DNA from: Serratia nematodiphila DZ0503SBS1
GTDB lineage: Bacteria > Pseudomonadota > Gammaproteobacteria > Enterobacterales > Enterobacteriaceae
NCBI RefSeq assembly: GCF_000738675.1
Contig: NZ_JPUX01000001.1
Span: 992,001-1,056,000, forward strand
Direction: 5' to 3'
Length of the DNA: 64,000 nucleotides
The notes under the pieces are model-generated. The model was not told the DNA's origin. It ran no database searches and saw only the letters and a list, made by a program, of their open reading frames with translations. The position numbers and the translations under genes are program-made. Numbering within the stretch: the stretch's first letter is position 1; every line of letters starts with the position of its first letter. This document shows, in pieces, positions 33,823-46,388 of this stretch.

Positions 33823-36549
33823 TCAGGCCGGTTGCGCCAGATGCGCGCGCGCCGCGTGGATCACCAGTTCAATCTCATCCAACAGCTCCAGCCACTCCGG
33901 CTCCAGTTCGTCGTTGGTGATGCCCTGGCGCAGCTGCCGCTCGAGGTAGAAACACAGCTGCTTGAGGCGCGGCACGCCGCTGTAGCTGCAGCTGCCGTGC
34001 AGCTTATGGACCAGGTCGAGGATCTCGTCGTCGTGTTGCCCCTCGAGCAGCGCCTGCACCCGTTCGCGCACCTGCGGCAGGAAATCGAGCAGCATTTGCA
34101 GCAGATCGCGCGCCAGATCCGGCTTATTGGCCGCCTGACGCAGCGCCAGCGGCCAGTCGAGCGACAGCGGGGCATCGTCGGCGACGGCGCTTTCCACGTC
34201 GCCGCTGTGATAGCGCGACAGCACGCGGGTCAGCATTTTCTCGTCGATCGGCTTGGCCAGGTAGTCGTCCATCCCCGCCTGCAGCAGATGCTCGCGCTCG
34301 CCGCTGGCAGCATGGGCGGTGACGGCGACAATCGGCGTGGAGTTGTGATGCGGCAACTGGCGGATCAGCTCGCTGGCGTGAATGCCGTCCATCTTCGGCA
34401 TTTGAATGTCCATCAGGATCAGATCCAGCACGTTGTCGCGCGCCAGCGCCAGCGCTTCCTCGCCGCTCTCGCACAGCAGGGTTTTTTCTACCTGTTCTCC
34501 CAACAACGTGCCGATCAGCTTCAGGTTAGCCGGGTTGTCGTCAACCGCCATCACCGTCAGCGGCAGGCGTTTACGCTCAGGCTGCGCGGTGAGGCGTGCC
34601 GGCGCCTCCATCCGGAGCATCGGGAACAGTCGGGTGCTGGTGATCGGCTTGATCAGGCAGCCGAGCGCGCCTTGTTGTTTAAGCAGTTCGGCATCGATTT
34701 GCGCCTGGCACGGCAGCGCCAGAATGACCCGATCGGCCAGCTTCAGCGAGGCCAGCAATTTGTCCTCGTGCTGCGCCATGTTGTCGCGGAACGGGATCGG
34801 CACGCCGGCCAGCAGGAAATCATAGTGGCTTGGCGGCAACTGGCCCAGCGTCGGCGAGTGGGTGATCACCAGCTGCGTGACGCTGAGCATGTTGAGCGTC
34901 GCCTGCGCCGCCGTCGGGTTGGACTCGATATAGGCCAGCGTTTTGCCGTTCAGATCCGGCAGGCTCGGCGCCAGCGACAGCATGCCCTCATTCAGATCCA
35001 GCGTGATATGGAACCAGAAGGTCGAGCCGCGGTTCAACTGGCTGTGGAAGCAGATATCGCCCCCCATCTCTTTCACCAGCTTTTGCGTGATCACCAGCCC
35101 CAGCCCGGTGCCGCCATGGCGGCGGGAGATGCTGGCGTCCGCCTGGCGGAATGCCTGGAACAGCTGCGACTGCTGGCGTTCGGAGATGCCGATGCCGGTA
35201 TCGTGGATCTGCACTTCCACTTCCACCCGGCGATCCAGCTGTTTGCGCAGCTCGACGCGAATGTCGATATTGCCGGTTTCGGTGAATTTGATGGCGTTGC
35301 CCAGCAGGTTGGTGATGATCTGCTGCAGGCGCAGCGAGTCGCCGATCACCTGCTCCGGCACGTCGTTGTGCACATCCAGCGTCAGCTCCAGGCCCTTGTC
35401 GTGGGCGCTGGGCGCCAGCAGCACCACCACTTCGTCCAGCGTTTCACGCAGGGCGAACGGAATATGCTCCAGCACCAGCTTGCCGGCCTCCAGCTTGGAG
35501 AAGTCCAGCACGTCGTTGATGATGGTCAGCAGGTTGTTGGCCGAGCGCTCGATGGTCTGCAAATAGTCGGTCTGGGTTGCGCTCAGATCGGTTTTCAGCA
35601 TCTGGCGGGTGAAGCCGATCACGCCGTTGAGCGGAGTACGCAGCTCATGCGACATGTTGGCCAGAAATTCGGACTTGATGCGCGCCGCCTCCTGCGCACG
35701 TTTTTTCGCCAGATCCAGTTCGACGTTCTGGATCTCCATCTGCTCCAGCGTTTCGCGCAGGTCTGACGTGGCCTGATCGATGTTCTGCTGCATCTCTTCG
35801 TGATAGGCGGTAAGCGACATCGCCATCGAGTTGATGCCGTTTTTCAGCATGTGCAGCTCGCCGAGCATGTAGCCTTCCACGCGGCTGTCGAGCTGGCCGC
35901 GGCGGATGCGGTCGACGGTGTTCACCATATTGCGGATCGGGCCGGTCACGTCGCGCATCAGCCGGTAAGCGAACAGGATGGCGATGCACATGCACAGCAG
36001 CAACAGCAGGGTAGAGACAAAGACCTCTTTATATTGCTGCAGCCGCACCGACTGCAGATCCAGCTCGATCGCCACATAGCCCAGGTTGTTGTCGGGATGG
36101 CTGCCGCCGTCGGCGGTTTCATCCGGATACTGGCTTTCCGACAGGATCGGCGTGCGCAGGATCAGCGAATCGCCGCGTCGGGTGAGCATCAGATCGGTGG
36201 GCAACGGCACGCCTTTCGGCAGCTGCAGCTGAGCGAAGTTGTGATGATAATTGGAGGTGACGAACAGGTTATTCTGCGCATCAAACACGGTGATCGAACG
36301 CACGATGTCCGAATGGCGGCGGTGCAACAGGCTGACCAACTGCCTGACCGATTCGCGGCTGCGGAACGTCATGCCGTACTCGCTGGCCACCGCCAGCGGC
36401 TCGATGATGCTGGCGCCGGCGTCGACCAGTTGTTCCTGCAGCTCGTTATAGCGGTGCACCACGAAGAAGGTGCTGAGCAGCAAACCAATCAGCAAGGTCG
36501 GTGCCAGAATCAGGATCATCATGCGCGCACGCAGGCTGTATTTGGTCAT
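33823..36549 (-). CDS. barA: Hybrid sensor histidine kinase BarA
   Basis: BarA senses short-chain organic acids and phosphorylates UvrY, which switches on CsrB/CsrC small RNAs. The 908 aa product has two transmembrane helices (about residues 10-31 and 175-197) flanking a periplasmic sensor region, a HAMP domain, a kinase core with the phospho-acceptor His301 in [11 protein letters not shown], and an ATPase with GTGLGLVI. A receiver domain follows with Asp714 in LILMDIQMP, then an HPt domain with His851 in HKLHGSCS. All phosphorelay residues are intact. The start lies 66 bp from divergent rlmD. Confidence 0.98.
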   Translation of the reverse strand: MTKYSLRARMMILILAPTLLIGLLLSTFFVVHRYNELQEQLVDAGASIIEPLAVASEYGMTFRSRESVRQLVSLLHRRHSDIVRSITVFDAQNNLFVTSNYHHNFAQLQLPKGVPLPTDLMLTRRGDSLILRTPILSESQYPDETADGGSHPDNNLGYVAIELDLQSVRLQQYKEVFVSTLLLLLCMCIAILFAYRLMRDVTGPIRNMVNTVDRIRRGQLDSRVEGYMLGELHMLKNGINSMAMSLTAYHEEMQQNIDQATSDLRETLEQMEIQNVELDLAKKRAQEAARIKSEFLANMSHELRTPLNGVIGFTRQMLKTDLSATQTDYLQTIERSANNLLTIINDVLDFSKLEAGKLVLEHIPFALRETLDEVVVLLAPSAHDKGLELTLDVHNDVPEQVIGDSLRLQQIITNLLGNAIKFTETGNIDIRVELRKQLDRRVEVEVQIHDTGIGISERQQSQLFQAFRQADASISRRHGGTGLGLVITQKLVKEMGGDICFHSQLNRGSTFWFHITLDLNEGMLSLAPSLPDLNGKTLAYIESNPTAAQATLNMLSVTQLVITHSPTLGQLPPSHYDFLLAGVPIPFRDNMAQHEDKLLASLKLADRVILALPCQAQIDAELLKQQGALGCLIKPITSTRLFPMLRMEAPARLTAQPERKRLPLTVMAVDDNPANLKLIGTLLGEQVEKTLLCESGEEALALARDNVLDLILMDIQMPKMDGIHASELIRQLPHHNSTPIVAVTAHAASGEREHLLQAGMDDYLAKPIDEKMLTRVLSRYHSGDVESAVADDAPLSLDWPLALRQAANKPDLARDLLQMLLDFLPQVRERVQALLEGQHDDEILDLVHKLHGSCSYSGVPRLKQLCFYLERQLRQGITNDELEPEWLELLDEIELVIHAARAHLAQPA

Positions 36550-36615
36550 GGGATTCCAATGTGGGAGAATTGACAGCTGACACTAGCTTAATGAACCAGC
36601 ACACAATCGACAAAT

Positions 36616-37965
36616 ATGGCGCAATTCTACTCTCCCAAACGCCGCGTGACGACCCGGCAGAGCTCACAAATCTTCACCGTGACGGTGAGCGATCTCGATC
36701 CTTTCGGCCAGGGCGTGGCGCGCCACGACGGCAAAGCGGTGTTCGTGCCGGGCGTCTTGCCGGGCGAGCAGGCGGAAATCCAGCTGACCGAAGACAAGCG
36801 TCAGTTCGCCAAAGGCAAACTCAAACGCTTGCTGAGCCGCAGCCCGCAGCGGGTAGAACCGCGCTGCCCGCATTTCGGCGTGTGCGGCGGCTGCCAGCAG
36901 CAGCACGCGGATGAGGCGCTGCAACAGCAGAGCAAGGCGGCGGCGCTGGTGCGCATGATCGCCCGCGAAACCGGCGTAACCCCGCAACAGGAACCGGTGA
37001 TCGCCGGCCCGGAATACGGCTATCGCCGCCGCGCCCGCCTGAGTCTGGTATGGCAGCCGAAGCTGCAGCGCCTGATGATGGGCTTTCGGCAGGCGGCCTC
37101 CAGCGAGCTGGTGGCGGTGGAGCACTGCCCGGTGCTGCGGCCGGAGCTGGAGCAGCTGCTGGCGCCGGTGCGCGCCTGCCTGAGCGGGCTGCAGGCGGTG
37201 CGGCGGCTGGGGCATGTGGAGCTGGTGCTGGCGGATAACGGCCCGCTGCTGGTGCTGCGTCATCTCGACGCGCTGAAAGAGGCGGATCGGCAGGCGCTGT
37301 TGGCGTTTGGCGAGCGGGAAAAGGTCGCCGTTTATCTGGCGCCGGACAGCGAACGGGTGGAAAAACTGTGCGGTGAAACGCCGTATTATCAGGTTGACGG
37401 GCTACGCTTAGACTTCAGTCCGCGCGACTTTATTCAGGTCAATGACGTCGTAAACCAACAAATGGTGGCGCAGGCCCTTGAATGGCTCGACATTCAACCC
37501 AATGATCGGGTGCTGGACCTGTTCTGCGGCATGGGTAATTTCACCCTGCCGCTGGCGCGCCGCGCCGCCGCGGTGGTGGGCATCGAAGGTGTTGCCACGC
37601 TGGTAGCGAATGGGCAATATAATGCACATAAGAATAAGCTGAATAATGCGTCGTTCTTCCATGAGAATCTGGAGGACAACGTTGCGCGGCAACCTTGGGC
37701 AGCACAAGGGTTTGATAAGGTGATGCTGGATCCCGCCCGCGCCGGTGCGGCCGGGGTGATGTCACACATTGTAAAACTGGCGCCGGCGCGGGTGGTGTAT
37801 GTTTCCTGTAACCCCACCACGCTGGCTCGCGACAGCAACGTGCTGTTGAACGCCGGTTATCGTCTTGCGCGCGTGCGGATGTTGGATATGTTTCCGCACA
37901 CGGGGCATCTTGAATCAATGGCGCTGTTTATCAACGAGCGTGCGCCAGAGGTCGCTGCAAAGTAG
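36616..37965 (+). CDS. rlmD: 23S rRNA (uracil1939-C5)-methyltransferase RlmD
   Basis: RlmD methylates U1939 of 23S rRNA using SAM. The 449 aa product has an N-terminal TRAM domain ([23 protein letters not shown] is split here around residues 20-42), a [4Fe-4S] site with [11 protein letters not shown] and a later HCPVL cysteine, and a Rossmann methyltransferase with [16 protein letters not shown]. The catalytic Cys is in [12 protein letters not shown]. It is about 16 residues longer than E. coli RlmD, mostly around residues 115-130. relA follows after 9 bp. Confidence 0.96.
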   Translation: MAQFYSPKRRVTTRQSSQIFTVTVSDLDPFGQGVARHDGKAVFVPGVLPGEQAEIQLTEDKRQFAKGKLKRLLSRSPQRVEPRCPHFGVCGGCQQQHADEALQQQSKAAALVRMIARETGVTPQQEPVIAGPEYGYRRRARLSLVWQPKLQRLMMGFRQAASSELVAVEHCPVLRPELEQLLAPVRACLSGLQAVRRLGHVELVLADNGPLLVLRHLDALKEADRQALLAFGEREKVAVYLAPDSERVEKLCGETPYYQVDGLRLDFSPRDFIQVNDVVNQQMVAQALEWLDIQPNDRVLDLFCGMGNFTLPLARRAAAVVGIEGVATLVANGQYNAHKNKLNNASFFHENLEDNVARQPWAAQGFDKVMLDPARAGAAGVMSHIVKLAPARVVYVSCNPTTLARDSNVLLNAGYRLARVRMLDMFPHTGHLESMALFINERAPEVAAK

Positions 37966-37974
37966 GGAGAAGTT

Positions 37975-40206
37975 ATGGTTGCGGTAAGAAGTGCACATCT
38001 GAATACGGCGGGTGAGTTCGCTCTCGATGAGTGGATCGCCGGCTTGGGGCTACCTAACCCGCAGTCATGTGAGCGATTGGCCGCAACCTGGCGTTATTGT
38101 GAGCAGCAGACCCAAAACCATCCTGACGCCTCGCTGCTGCTGTGGCGCGGCCTGGAGATGGTGGAAATTCTCTCGACGCTGAGCATGGACAACGACAGCA
38201 TGCGCGCCGCGCTGCTGTTCCCGCTGGTGGACGCCGGCATCGTGCAGGAAGAGACCCTGACCGAAGCGTTCGGCAAGGGCATCGTCGCGCTGGTGCACGG
38301 CGTGCGTGATATGGACGCCATTCGCCAACTGAAAGCCACCCAAAACGACTCGATGGCCTCCGAACAGGTCGACAACGTGCGCCGCATGCTGTTGGCGATG
38401 GTGGAGGATTTCCGCTGCGTGGTCATCAAGCTGGCGGAGCGCATCGCCCACCTGCGTGAGGTGAAAGACGCGCCGGAAGACGAACGCGTGCTGGCGGCGA
38501 AAGAGTGTTCCAACATCTACGCCCCGCTGGCCAACCGGCTCGGCATCGGCCAGCTGAAGTGGGAGCTGGAGGATTTCTGCTTCCGCTACCTGCATCCGGA
38601 AGAATATAAGCGCATCGCCAAGCTGTTGCATGAGCGCCGCATCGATCGCGAACAGTTCATCGACGATTTCGTCGCCGGGCTGCGCGCCGAGATGGCCAAC
38701 GAAGGCATTCGGGTGGAGATCTACGGCCGGCCGAAACACATCTACAGCATCTGGCGCAAGATGCAGAAAAAACACCTGGCGTTCGACGAACTGTTCGACG
38801 TGCGTGCGGTGCGCATCGTGGCGGAGCGCCTGCAGGATTGCTACGCGGCGTTGGGCATCGTGCATACCCACTTCCGCCATTTGCCGGATGAGTTCGACGA
38901 CTACGTCGCTAACCCGAAACCGAACGGCTACCAGTCGATCCACACCGTGGTGCTGGGGCCGCGCGGCAAAACCGTAGAGATTCAGATCCGCACGCGCCAA
39001 ATGCACGAAGACGCCGAACTGGGCGTGGCCGCGCACTGGAAGTACAAAGAGGGCGCAGGCGTGACCGTGCGCTCCGGCTACGAAGAACGCATCGCCTGGC
39101 TGCGCAAGCTGATCGCCTGGCAGGAAGAAATGGCGGACTCCGGCGAGATGCTCGACGAAGTGCGCAGCCAGGTGTTCGACGATCGGGTCTATGTATTTAC
39201 CCCGAAAGGCGACGTGGTGGATCTGCCGGCCGGCTCCACGCCGCTCGATTTCGCCTACCACATTCACAGCGACGTCGGTCACCGCTGTATCGGCGCCAAG
39301 ATCGGCGGCCGCATCGTGCCGTTTACCTATCAGCTGAAGATGGGCGATCAGATTGAGATCATCACCCAGAAACAGCCGAACCCGAGCCGCGACTGGCTGA
39401 ACCCAAACCTGGGGTATGTCACCACCAGCCGCGGGCGCTCGAAGATCCACAACTGGTTCCGCAAGCAGGATCGCGACAAGAACATTCTCGCCGGCCGCCA
39501 GATGCTGGACAACGAACTGGAACACCTCGGCATCAGCCTGAAAGAGGCCGAAAAGCTGCTGATCCCGCGCTACAACATGAACTCGCTGGACGAGGTATTG
39601 GCGGCGATCGGCGGCGGGGACATTCGCCTGAACCAGATGGTGAATTACCTGCAGGGTAAGTTCAACAAGCCGAGCGCCGAAGAACAGGATCGCGAGGCGC
39701 TGCGCCAGCTGGTGCAGCAGAAAGCGCCGCCGCCGGCCCGCAACAAGGACAACGGCCGAGTGGTGGTGGAGGGCGTGGGCAACCTGATGCACCACATTGC
39801 CCGCTGTTGCCAGCCGATCCCTGGCGACGACATCGTCGGTTTTATCACCCAGGGGCGCGGTATCTCGATCCACCGTGCGGACTGCGATCAACTGGTCGAT
39901 TTGCAATCGCACGCGCCGGAGCGCATCGTCGATGCGGTATGGGGTGAAAGCTACTCCAGCGGTTATTCGCTGGTGGTGCGCGTGATGGCCAACGATCGCA
40001 GCGGGTTGCTGCGCGACATTACCACCATTTTGGCCAACGAAAAGGTCAACGTGCTGGGGGTTGCCAGCCGCAGCGACACCAAGAAACAGTTGGCCACCAT
40101 CGACATGGATATCGAAATCTACAACCAGCAGGTGCTGAGCCGGGTGCTGGCGAAGCTGAACCAGCTGCCGGACGTGATAGACGCCAAGCGTCTGCACGGC
40201 AACTAA
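37975..40206 (+). CDS. relA: GTP pyrophosphokinase RelA
   Basis: RelA makes (p)ppGpp when an uncharged tRNA enters the ribosome. The 743 aa product (744 in E. coli) has an inactive HD region: PLVDAGIVQEETL and ALVHGVRDM lack the metal-binding His-Asp pair. The synthetase domain follows (GRPKHIYSIWRKM, FDVRAVRIV, GYQSIHTVV, EIQIRTRQMHEDAELG), then a TGS domain (VYVFTPKGDVVDLPAGST), a zinc-finger region with HHIARCCQP, and a C-terminal ACT/RRM domain. It lies 9 bp after rlmD; promoters inside rlmD are likely. Confidence 0.98.
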   Translation: MVAVRSAHLNTAGEFALDEWIAGLGLPNPQSCERLAATWRYCEQQTQNHPDASLLLWRGLEMVEILSTLSMDNDSMRAALLFPLVDAGIVQEETLTEAFGKGIVALVHGVRDMDAIRQLKATQNDSMASEQVDNVRRMLLAMVEDFRCVVIKLAERIAHLREVKDAPEDERVLAAKECSNIYAPLANRLGIGQLKWELEDFCFRYLHPEEYKRIAKLLHERRIDREQFIDDFVAGLRAEMANEGIRVEIYGRPKHIYSIWRKMQKKHLAFDELFDVRAVRIVAERLQDCYAALGIVHTHFRHLPDEFDDYVANPKPNGYQSIHTVVLGPRGKTVEIQIRTRQMHEDAELGVAAHWKYKEGAGVTVRSGYEERIAWLRKLIAWQEEMADSGEMLDEVRSQVFDDRVYVFTPKGDVVDLPAGSTPLDFAYHIHSDVGHRCIGAKIGGRIVPFTYQLKMGDQIEIITQKQPNPSRDWLNPNLGYVTTSRGRSKIHNWFRKQDRDKNILAGRQMLDNELEHLGISLKEAEKLLIPRYNMNSLDEVLAAIGGGDIRLNQMVNYLQGKFNKPSAEEQDREALRQLVQQKAPPPARNKDNGRVVVEGVGNLMHHIARCCQPIPGDDIVGFITQGRGISIHRADCDQLVDLQSHAPERIVDAVWGESYSSGYSLVVRVMANDRSGLLRDITTILANEKVNVLGVASRSDTKKQLATIDMDIEIYNQQVLSRVLAKLNQLPDVIDAKRLHGN

Positions 40207-40220
40207 GCTCACATCGCCTT

Positions 40221-40292
40221 TCGGGCCGTATGCGCCATCGATACGGCCCGAGAACCATGCATTCGGTGGGCGCTCCCATGCGCCCTCATTCT
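40221..40292 (+). terminator. Tandem hairpins between relA and mazG
   Basis: An 11 bp stem, TCGGGCCGTAT / ATACGGCCCGA (40221-40251), is followed by a second stem, GGGCGC / GCGCCC (40268-40285), and a T-rich run TCATTCTTTCT. This fills most of the 102 bp gap. It could end relA transcription, although mazG may be read through. No mazEF genes lie here. Confidence 0.5.
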
Positions 40293-40308
40293 TTCTCAGA
40301 GATTTTTT

Positions 40309-41103
40309 ATGACCCAATCCACTCCGCTGCAGCGCCTGCTGAACATCATGAAAACGCTGCGCGATCCCCAGGTCGGTTGCTCGTGGGATCGCAAGCAAAC
40401 TTTCGCCACCATCGCGCCCTACACGCTGGAAGAGACTTACGAAGTGCTGGACGCCATCGAGCGGCAGGACTACGCCGATCTGCGCGACGAACTGGGCGAT
40501 TTGCTGTTCCAGGTGGTGTTCTACGCCCAGATGGGGCAGGAGCAGGGGCTGTTCGATTTCGATGAGGTGTGCACCGCCATCAGCGATAAGCTGGAGCGCC
40601 GTCACCCGCATATCTTCGGTGACGCCGAGGGTGGGGACAGCGAAGCCGTGGCCGCGCGCTGGGAGCAGCTCAAGGCCGGCGAGCGCGCCGAAAAAGCGCT
40701 GCACTCGGTGCTGGACGACATTCCGCAGGCGTTGCCGGCGCTGATGAAGGCGCACAAAATCCAAAAACGCTGCGCCTCGGTCGGTTTCGACTGGAACACC
40801 CTGGGGCCGGTGCTGGACAAAGTGTACGAAGAGATCGATGAAGTGATGCACGAAGCCCGCCAGGCGGTGGTCGATGAGAGCAAGCTGGAAGAGGAGATCG
40901 GCGATCTGCTGTTCGCCACGGTGAACCTGTCGCGCCATCTGGGGCACAAAGCGGAGAACGCGCTGCAGGCGGCGAACCGCAAGTTCGAGCGCCGCTTCCG
41001 CCAGGTGGAAGCGATCGTCCAGCAACGCGGGCTGCGGCTTGAAGACGCCACGCTGGAGCAGATGGAAGACGCCTGGCAGCAGGTGAAACGCCAGGAAAGT
41101 TGA
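40309..41103 (+). CDS. mazG: Nucleoside triphosphate pyrophosphohydrolase MazG
   Basis: MazG hydrolyses all canonical NTPs and dNTPs to monophosphates, and in E. coli lowers ppGpp during starvation. The 264 aa product contains two MazG all-alpha domains. The first has CSWDRKQTFATIAPYTLEE and the metal-binding ELGDLLFQVVF (E-x2-D type, near residue 60). The second has EEIGDLLFATVNLSRH near residue 195. Only a 102 bp gap separates it from relA, without the mazEF toxin genes found between them in E. coli K-12. Confidence 0.96.
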   Translation: MTQSTPLQRLLNIMKTLRDPQVGCSWDRKQTFATIAPYTLEETYEVLDAIERQDYADLRDELGDLLFQVVFYAQMGQEQGLFDFDEVCTAISDKLERRHPHIFGDAEGGDSEAVAARWEQLKAGERAEKALHSVLDDIPQALPALMKAHKIQKRCASVGFDWNTLGPVLDKVYEEIDEVMHEARQAVVDESKLEEEIGDLLFATVNLSRHLGHKAENALQAANRKFERRFRQVEAIVQQRGLRLEDATLEQMEDAWQQVKRQES

Positions 41104-41230
41104 ATCGCTGCGACGACAATGTTGAGCGACGACAAGGTTCACGAAAGCTGAAACGGTTAAGCTTGCAGTCAGGTCACAGGCGCATGGCTGCCGTCGGCAG
41201 CAAAAGGCCAACAAACTGAAATCTAAGGCG

Positions 41231-41257
41231 TTTTATCGCTCCTGAGGGGCGGTAAAA
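41231..41257. other. Intergenic hairpin upstream of pyrG
   Basis: TTTTATCGCTCC (41231-41242) pairs with GGGGCGGTAAAA (41246-41257) over 12 positions, including two T-G wobbles, around a TGA loop. On the minus strand the arm ends in T-rich sequence, but no minus-strand gene lies upstream. On the plus strand it follows mazG by 128 bp and lacks a U-run. Its role is unknown. Confidence 0.5.
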
Positions 41258-41371
41258 AGAAATTTTCTCCGCTAACTCTTTGTATTTCCTGGAGGGTTTG
41301 CGGGGCGCCGGCGGAGTAAACCCTGATGAACACGGGAGGGCGGCCGAGATGATGGACAGCAAAACGATCGT

Positions 41372-41400
41372 TTGTAGGTCAGGAGAGGTTCGGGTATACT
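41372..41400 (+). promoter_or_regulatory. Putative pyrG promoter
   Basis: TTGTAG (41372-41377) and TATACT (41395-41400) are spaced by 17 bp, 55 bp before the pyrG ATG. This is one of the best sigma-70 matches in the window. The transcript would start near the pyrimidine-rich ACTTTCCCG, which is compatible with nucleotide-sensitive start-site control, but that is inference. Confidence 0.65.
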
Positions 41401-41439
41401 ACTTTCCCGTCCTGGTTCTTCCATCGTCTTTAAACCTAA

Positions 41440-43092
<1,653 letters not shown>

Positions 43093-43104
43093 CATATTTG
43101 GTAG

Positions 43105-44469
<1,365 letters not shown>

Positions 44470-44493
44470 GTTCGACCGATTCGGTTGCTAAAT

Positions 44494-44519
44494 AAAAACC
44501 CGCCGCGGCGGGTTTTTTT
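44494..44519 (+). terminator. Rho-independent terminator after eno
   Basis: AACCCGCCGCGGCGGGTT is a self-complementary stem followed by a T7 run and preceded by an A tract, 25 bp after the eno stop. It marks the end of the core block and the start of the accessory stretch. Confidence 0.92.
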
Positions 44520-44766
44520 ATGTTTTAAATTCGTGATGATTGTCAGTTTAATAATAAGTTTTTCATTGAAAGCGTGGTTTTGTTTAACCCGATAATTTCA
44601 TTAAAGATAGTAAACGCGATTATTTTATATTCCCATTTTGTTTGCTTTATAACTATTCGTTACTAGACTGCCAATAAGGCAGTTTATTTTCGCCGTTCTG
44701 CCGTGGACCTTCATCATCACCATACCTTAATACTGCCGGCTTGCTGGCCGGTTGAGCGAGGGCTTG
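44520..44766 (+). other. AT-rich leader of the SQR-like operon
   Basis: This stretch is strikingly AT-rich compared with its surroundings and has no gene. It contains a short hairpin, ACTGCC-aataa-GGCAGT (44667-44683), followed by TTATTTT, which looks like a small attenuator or a terminator ahead of the operon. Candidate -10 elements such as TATATT (near 44627) occur, but I cannot choose one. No regulator gene is adjacent. Confidence 0.5.
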
Positions 44767-45957
44767 ATGCGACAACGAATCATCATTGTCGGCGGTGGAA
44801 CCGGCGGCACCATCCTGGCCAATTTATTGGCCGCAAAATTACACCGGGAAATTATTAATAATAAAGTCGAGTTATTAATGATATCGGATTCACCGCTGCA
44901 TTATTACAAACCGGCGTTTATGTATGTGGCGTTCAATGCTTTTTTCAAGCAAGAGCTCACGCGCTCACAGCGGAGTTTATTGCGGCCCGAAATACAGTTT
45001 ATTATTGATAAAGCGGAATCTTTCGATTTAAAACAGCGAAGTATAGCGACGCAAAGCGGTAAATTTTATTCCTATGATTTTCTGGTTTTCGCCACCGGCT
45101 GCGTACCCTGGCCAGAGCGCATCGAAGGATTGGCGCAGGCGGGCGATCATTTTTACCAGTATCAGGCCGCCAGGCGGTTAGCGCATAAATTGGCGACGAT
45201 CGAGAAAGGCCGCATTTTCATCACCGTGTCCTTCCCTGAAACGCCCAACGTGCCCCACCAGTGCGGTATCGCCCCGATCGAAACCACCCTGATGCTGGAT
45301 GACTACCTGCGGCGGCGCGGCGTGCGCAAGGCGGTAGAGATTGTGTACACCTATCCGACCATTTCTCAACTCTTGCGTAACTGCCTGTTTTTACAGCGCC
45401 CGACAGGCGAAGCGCTACCCGCCATTTTTGCCGCACGTGACATTCTCCACCAGCGTGGGTTTACCCTCAGCCGGGTAGACGCCCAACGTAACATCGCCTA
45501 TTCCGCTGAGGGGGAAGAGCAGCCGTTCGACATTCTGATGGCAACGCCGCCGATTCGCGCAGTCGAGGCGGTGCGCAATACCGGGTTGAGCGAGAGTCAA
45601 AACGGTGAAGGCTGGCTGCCGACCGATCATCAAACGCTGCAGGTCTACGGCCAACAGGGCGTGTATGTCATAGGCGATACCGTGGATTTGCCGGTCAGCA
45701 AGGCCGGCGGCTCTTGCCATAATCAGGCGCCGGTCATTGCCGACAACATCGTGGCGGAAATGCGGCTGGGCCAAACCGTGAGCCATTATGACGGCAAGGT
45801 GCAGGCGGTCGCGCAAATGGGGCTGAATGCCGGCATGCCGCTGGTGTACGACTACCGTCACGACGTGCTGCCGACGCCCGCCACCAAGGTGGGCGGCATG
45901 CTGCGCAATGGGTTTAACCGCGGCCTTTACTGGGCCACGGTAAGGGGGATGCTATGA
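44767..45957 (+). CDS. Sulfide:quinone oxidoreductase-like FAD flavoprotein
   Basis: The 396 aa product is a two-dinucleotide-binding-domain flavoprotein. It opens with IIIVGGGTGGT (FAD loop, residues 5-15), has FATGC at 108-112 and the second FAD motif VYVIGD at 299-304. Three cysteines (112, 166, 317) are placed as in sulfide:quinone oxidoreductases. VPHQCGIAP around Cys166 resembles the IKCAGAP redox-cysteine segment of that family. The C-terminus could form a membrane-surface helix. I infer oxidation of sulfide or a thiol with quinone as acceptor. The ATG at 44767 is supported by GAGGG 5 nt upstream. The first 100 codons are unusually AT-rich. Confidence 0.75.
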   Translation: MRQRIIIVGGGTGGTILANLLAAKLHREIINNKVELLMISDSPLHYYKPAFMYVAFNAFFKQELTRSQRSLLRPEIQFIIDKAESFDLKQRSIATQSGKFYSYDFLVFATGCVPWPERIEGLAQAGDHFYQYQAARRLAHKLATIEKGRIFITVSFPETPNVPHQCGIAPIETTLMLDDYLRRRGVRKAVEIVYTYPTISQLLRNCLFLQRPTGEALPAIFAARDILHQRGFTLSRVDAQRNIAYSAEGEEQPFDILMATPPIRAVEAVRNTGLSESQNGEGWLPTDHQTLQVYGQQGVYVIGDTVDLPVSKAGGSCHNQAPVIADNIVAEMRLGQTVSHYDGKVQAVAQMGLNAGMPLVYDYRHDVLPTPATKVGGMLRNGFNRGLYWATVRGML

Positions 45958-46358
45958 CGGGAAGCACGGTGCATGCGGCTGACCTGCAATCATTGGCGGC
46001 GTTGCTCGAGAAACTGCAGCCGCTACTGGCGGGTGGCCGGTTGGATAACGTGGTCGATCTGTTGTCGCTGCTGTCGGACGTGGTGGATATTGCCGACAAC
46101 GCGCTGGTGGAGAAACTGGCCGGCGTCTTTGAAGGTTTGGTGACCCTCGGCTGGGAAGGCGGAACGGCGCTGCAGATGGCGCACAGCGAGCTGCAGTTGA
46201 ATCCTCCACCGGCCAGTTTTCGCGCGCTGTACGCCTTGCTGAAGCAGCCGGATACCCTGCTGGGGTTAACGCTGCTGCTGCGTACTTTACAAATCATCGG
46301 CCAGCGCACGCGAGACAGCGCGTTGCCGTCAGCCCTGTCAGATGAATCGTCGAATTAA
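45954..46358 (+). CDS. DUF1641 domain protein
   Basis: The 134 aa product is helical and rich in Leu and Ala, with the block VVDLLSLLSDVVDIADNALVE split over residues 34-55 and LALL, VTLGWEG and LLRTLQIIG segments typical of DUF1641. No signal peptide or catalytic motif is seen. The family has no established biochemical role and is found beside oxidoreductases, including SQR-like ones; I infer an accessory subunit or membrane anchor. The start overlaps the preceding flavoprotein gene by 4 bp (ATGA), strong evidence for joint translation. megL follows after 30 bp. Confidence 0.72.
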   Translation: MTGSTVHAADLQSLAALLEKLQPLLAGGRLDNVVDLLSLLSDVVDIADNALVEKLAGVFEGLVTLGWEGGTALQMAHSELQLNPPPASFRALYALLKQPDTLLGLTLLLRTLQIIGQRTRDSALPSALSDESSN

Positions 46359-46388
46359 GCTTCACCCACTCAGGTAAGGAGTTGTGTT

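Noticed and set aside
33790..35766. Plus-strand open frame of 658 codons opposite barA
   Set aside because: barA is complete with all phosphorelay residues. The overlapping frame is a Gln/His/Arg-rich shadow and runs through the degP-barA terminator.
37975..40206. RelA as a bifunctional synthetase/hydrolase (SpoT-like)
   Set aside because: The N-terminal HD metal-binding residues are missing and the synthetase motifs match RelA. The position after rlmD also fits RelA.
38065..41214. Antisense open frame of 1049 codons across relA and mazG on the minus strand
   Set aside because: It is the complement of two well-conserved genes in a GC-rich region, where the antisense frame rarely meets stops. 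The product is a low-complexity His/Gln/Arg/Leu sequence with no recognisable domain.
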